Assembly: GCA_011391185.1 (NCBI GenBank)
Contig: JAABRB010000133.1
Coordinates: forward strand, 1-8,546
DNA: 8,546 nt
Direction of reading: 5' to 3'
DNA from: Betaproteobacteria bacterium
GTDB taxonomy: Bacteria; Pseudomonadota; Gammaproteobacteria; Burkholderiales; SG8-39
Shown here: positions 6,608 to 8,546 of the stretch, piece by piece
Position numbering within the stretch: the first letter of the stretch is position 1
Layout: each line of letters starts with the position of its first letter
Translations under genes and position numbers: made by a program
The notes under the pieces: model-generated
What the model was told of the DNA's origin: nothing
What the model saw: the letters and a program-made list of their open reading frames with translations, nothing else
The model's database searches: none

Positions 6608-7543
6608 GTGGAGAACATCGGAATCATTGGCGCGGGGCTGATCGGCCGCGCATGGGCGATGGTGTTCGCCCGTGCCGGCCACCCGGTGGCCCTGCACGAC
6701 AGCGACGCGAAAGCGCTTGCCGCGAGCCTGGGATTCATTCGCGAAAGCCTGGCCGCGCAGCGCGAGCATGGGCTCATCGACGAGCCGCCGGAAGCGGTGC
6801 TCGAACGGATCACTCCCGCCGCCACGATCGCGGCCGCGTTGGCAGATGCCGCGTACGTCCAGGAGAACGTGCGCGAGACGCTGGAGGCCAAGCAGGCCAT
6901 CTACGCAGAGATGGATGCGCTCGCCGCGCCGAAGTGCATCTTGGCGAGCTCGACCTCGTTCATCCCGGCGTCCGCATTCAGCGCCGACCTTGCCGGTCGC
7001 GCGCGCTGCCTGGTCGCCCATCCGGTCAACCCGCCGCATGTCGTTCCGGTTGTCGAGCTCTGTCCCGCGCCGTGGACCGCGCCGGAAGTCGTCGCCCGCG
7101 CGCGCGCCCTGCACGCGTCGGTCGGCCAGGTGCCGGTAGTGGTGCAAAAAGAACTCCCCGGGTTCATCCTCAACCGGTTGCAAGCCGCGCTCGTCTGCGA
7201 GGCGATTCGCCTGTACGAAGATGGCTATGCTTCGGCGGAGGACATCGACAAGACCATCCGCGACGGCCTCGGCCTGCGCTGGTCCTTCATGGGGCCGATG
7301 GAGACCATCGATCTCAATGCGCCCGGGGGAGTGGTAGATTACGCTCAACGCTACGCGAAGACGCTGGTGGAGATGAACCGCTCCCAGGGGCCGCGCGAGT
7401 GGGATCCGGCGGCGCTGCGCCGGCTCGCGGAGGAGCGGCGCAGCATGGTTCCCGCCACGGAGCTCGATGCGCGCGCAGTCTGGCGCGACCGCAGGTTGAT
7501 GGCGCTCGTGGCGCACAAGCGCAAGATTTCCGCCGCCGAGTAA
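6608..7543 (+). CDS. 3-hydroxyacyl-CoA dehydrogenase family protein, CRYL1 (L-gulonate 3-dehydrogenase)-like
   Basis: This 311-residue cytoplasmic NAD-dependent dehydrogenase oxidises a 3-hydroxy group to a 3-keto group. The N-terminal Rossmann motif is GIIGAGLIG (5-13) with D31 ending the second strand. The catalytic region shows SSTSFIP (114-120) and HPVNPPHVVPVVEL (138-151), with H138 the expected catalytic histidine. The C-terminal domain has GFILNRLQAALVCEA (185-199) and LRWSFMGPMETIDLN (223-237). These motifs resemble lambda-crystallin/CRYL1, whose members act on free 3-hydroxy acids, more than the fatty-acid beta-oxidation enzymes. The start is a GTG: an in-frame stop lies just upstream (6596-6598), and the ATG two bases earlier is in another frame that closes after 11 codons. 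A GAGAGG stretch at 6597-6602 serves as ribosome binding site. Pairing with the next gene suggests it makes the beta-keto acid that BKACE cleaves. Confidence 0.92.
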   Translation: MENIGIIGAGLIGRAWAMVFARAGHPVALHDSDAKALAASLGFIRESLAAQREHGLIDEPPEAVLERITPAATIAAALADAAYVQENVRETLEAKQAIYAEMDALAAPKCILASSTSFIPASAFSADLAGRARCLVAHPVNPPHVVPVVELCPAPWTAPEVVARARALHASVGQVPVVVQKELPGFILNRLQAALVCEAIRLYEDGYASAEDIDKTIRDGLGLRWSFMGPMETIDLNAPGGVVDYAQRYAKTLVEMNRSQGPREWDPAALRRLAEERRSMVPATELDARAVWRDRRLMALVAHKRKISAAE

Positions 7544-7573
7544 ACAGGACTCCACTTCGAGGAAGGGCAAGCC

Positions 7574-8509
7574 ATGGCAGCACCGCAAAAGAAAGTCATC
7601 ATCACCTGCGCCGTGACCGGGGCGATTCACACCCCGAGCATGTCGCCGCACCTTCCGATCACGCCTGACGAGATCGCCGAGGGCGCACTCGGCGCTGCAA
7701 AAGCCGGTGCCGCAATCGTCCATCTGCACGCGCGGATGCCCGACGACGGGCGTCCGACGCAGGATCCCGCGGTATTCAAGCAATTCCTGCCAAAGATCAA
7801 GGCCGGATCGGATGTCGTGATCAACCTCACGACGGGCGGCGCACCGACGATGAGCATCGAGGAGCGCCTCCAGCCGGCGCTGCAGCTCAAGCCGGAGGTC
7901 GCCTCGCTCAATATGGGCTCGATGAACTTCGGCCTCTACGAGATGATGGCCCGGTACAAGGAGTGGAAGCACGACTGGGAAAAACCCTATCTTGCGGGCA
8001 GCGACGAGCGGATCTTCAAGAACACGTTCCGCGACATCGCCCACATCCTCGAGTCGTGCAGCGGCAACGACACGCGCTTCGAGATCGAGTGCTACGACAT
8101 CGGCCATCTCTACACCGCGGCGCATTTTCTCGACCGTGGCCTGGTGAAGCCGCCGCTGCTCATCCAGTCGGTCTTCGGCATCCGCGGCGGAATCGGCCCG
8201 CATCCGGAAGACGTGCTCCACATGAAGCGCACCGCGGACCGTCTGTTCGGCGAGGCCTATTACTGGTCGGTCCTCGGTGCCGGCCGCAACCAGATGCACG
8301 TGGCGACCATGTCCGCCGTCATGGGCGGGAACGTGCGGGTCGGCCTGGAAGACAGCCTCTGGCTCGGCAAGGGGCAACTCGCCAGATCGAACGCCGAGCA
8401 GGTGGCGAAGGTCCGCCGCATCCTGGAGGAGATTGGCCTCGAAGTGGCCACGCCGGACGACGCACGCGCCATGCTCAAGCTCAAGGGCGGCAAGAACGTT
8501 GCTTTCTGA
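7574..8509 (+). CDS. BKACE family beta-keto acid cleavage enzyme (formerly DUF849)
   Basis: This 311-residue zinc enzyme belongs to the family typified by 3-keto-5-aminohexanoate cleavage enzyme (Kce). Members condense a beta-keto acid with acetyl-CoA and split it into acetoacetate and a new acyl-CoA. The TIM-barrel features are visible: AIVHLHAR (47-54) with the zinc ligands H50 and H52, INLTTGG (83-89), FEIECYD (169-175) and VRVGLED (254-260). In the last, R255, E259 and D260 keep the spacing of the Kce active-site Arg, zinc-binding Glu and Asp. A GAGGAAGGG ribosome binding site precedes the ATG, and 30 bases separate it from the dehydrogenase gene. The length is standard. BKACE members differ widely in accepted beta-keto acid, and the neighbouring CRYL1-like dehydrogenase is the likely producer of the substrate. 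A carnitine-type pathway is one possible analogue, but nothing here proves it. Confidence 0.94.
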   Translation: MAAPQKKVIITCAVTGAIHTPSMSPHLPITPDEIAEGALGAAKAGAAIVHLHARMPDDGRPTQDPAVFKQFLPKIKAGSDVVINLTTGGAPTMSIEERLQPALQLKPEVASLNMGSMNFGLYEMMARYKEWKHDWEKPYLAGSDERIFKNTFRDIAHILESCSGNDTRFEIECYDIGHLYTAAHFLDRGLVKPPLLIQSVFGIRGGIGPHPEDVLHMKRTADRLFGEAYYWSVLGAGRNQMHVATMSAVMGGNVRVGLEDSLWLGKGQLARSNAEQVAKVRRILEEIGLEVATPDDARAMLKLKGGKNVAF

Positions 8510-8534
8510 AAAGCAAAAGCGGTAGGTCACGAAC

Positions 8535-8541
8535 AGGAGGA
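8535..8541 (+). promoter_or_regulatory. Ribosome binding site for a gene just beyond the right edge
   Basis: AGGAGGA lies 25 bases after the BKACE stop, near the end of the window. Its position suggests that another gene of the rightward operon starts just past base 8546. No terminator-like hairpin with a T tract appears between the BKACE stop and the edge. Confidence 0.55.
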
Positions 8542-8546
8542 AACCG

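Noticed and set aside
8498..8514. Small hairpin TGCTTT/AAAGCA overlapping the BKACE stop as a terminator
   Set aside because: The stem is short and AT-rich, has no T tract after it, and is followed by a good ribosome binding site, so the operon probably continues.
6590..8530. 646-codon open frame on the minus strand across the dehydrogenase and BKACE genes
   Set aside because: It spans two well-supported genes of the opposite strand and resembles no family; it is a GC-bias shadow.

Overview
The window looks like part of a chromosomal catabolic region from a GC-rich bacterium. The codon use is strongly G/C-ended, the genes are tightly packed, and the solute-binding protein has a Sec signal peptide. 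This fits a Gram-negative proteobacterium of the Burkholderiales or Rhizobiales kind. That placement is inference from protein character, since there is no rRNA or marker gene. I see no mobile element, tRNA, rRNA or CRISPR array.

The layout is two divergent operons separated by about 390 bases (3093-3482). The leftward operon encodes a branched-chain-amino-acid-type (HAAT) ABC importer. It has a periplasmic solute-binding protein (3092 to 1842), a LivH-type permease (1735 to 875) and a LivM-type permease (869 to the left edge, cut). The two ATPases normally found with such a set (LivG and LivF) are not in the window and would be expected beyond the left edge. A perfect 10-bp hairpin sits between the binding-protein gene and livH.

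The rightward operon has four tightly spaced genes: the molybdenum-cofactor subunit of a xanthine dehydrogenase/CO dehydrogenase-like hydroxylase (3483-5825), an SDR oxidoreductase (5822-6598, overlapping by ATGA), a CRYL1-type 3-hydroxyacid/3-hydroxyacyl-CoA dehydrogenase (6608-7543) and a BKACE (formerly DUF849) beta-keto acid cleavage enzyme (7574-8509). A ribosome binding site just before the right edge suggests the operon continues.

A coherent reading, which is inference, is an uptake-and-degradation module for an organic acid or acid precursor. The ABC importer brings in the compound. The molybdenum hydroxylase and SDR oxidise it. The CRYL1-like enzyme turns a free beta-hydroxy acid into a beta-keto acid, and BKACE splits that with acetyl-CoA into acetoacetate and a CoA thioester. 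The substrate cannot be named from sequence alone.

The most unusual non-coding element is an array of five 10-bp near-identical units (3109-3158) in the presumed leader of the importer operon. It lies downstream of a promoter-like site with consensus -35 and -10 hexamers. The molybdenum subunit also appears without its usual FAD and iron-sulfur partner genes inside the window.
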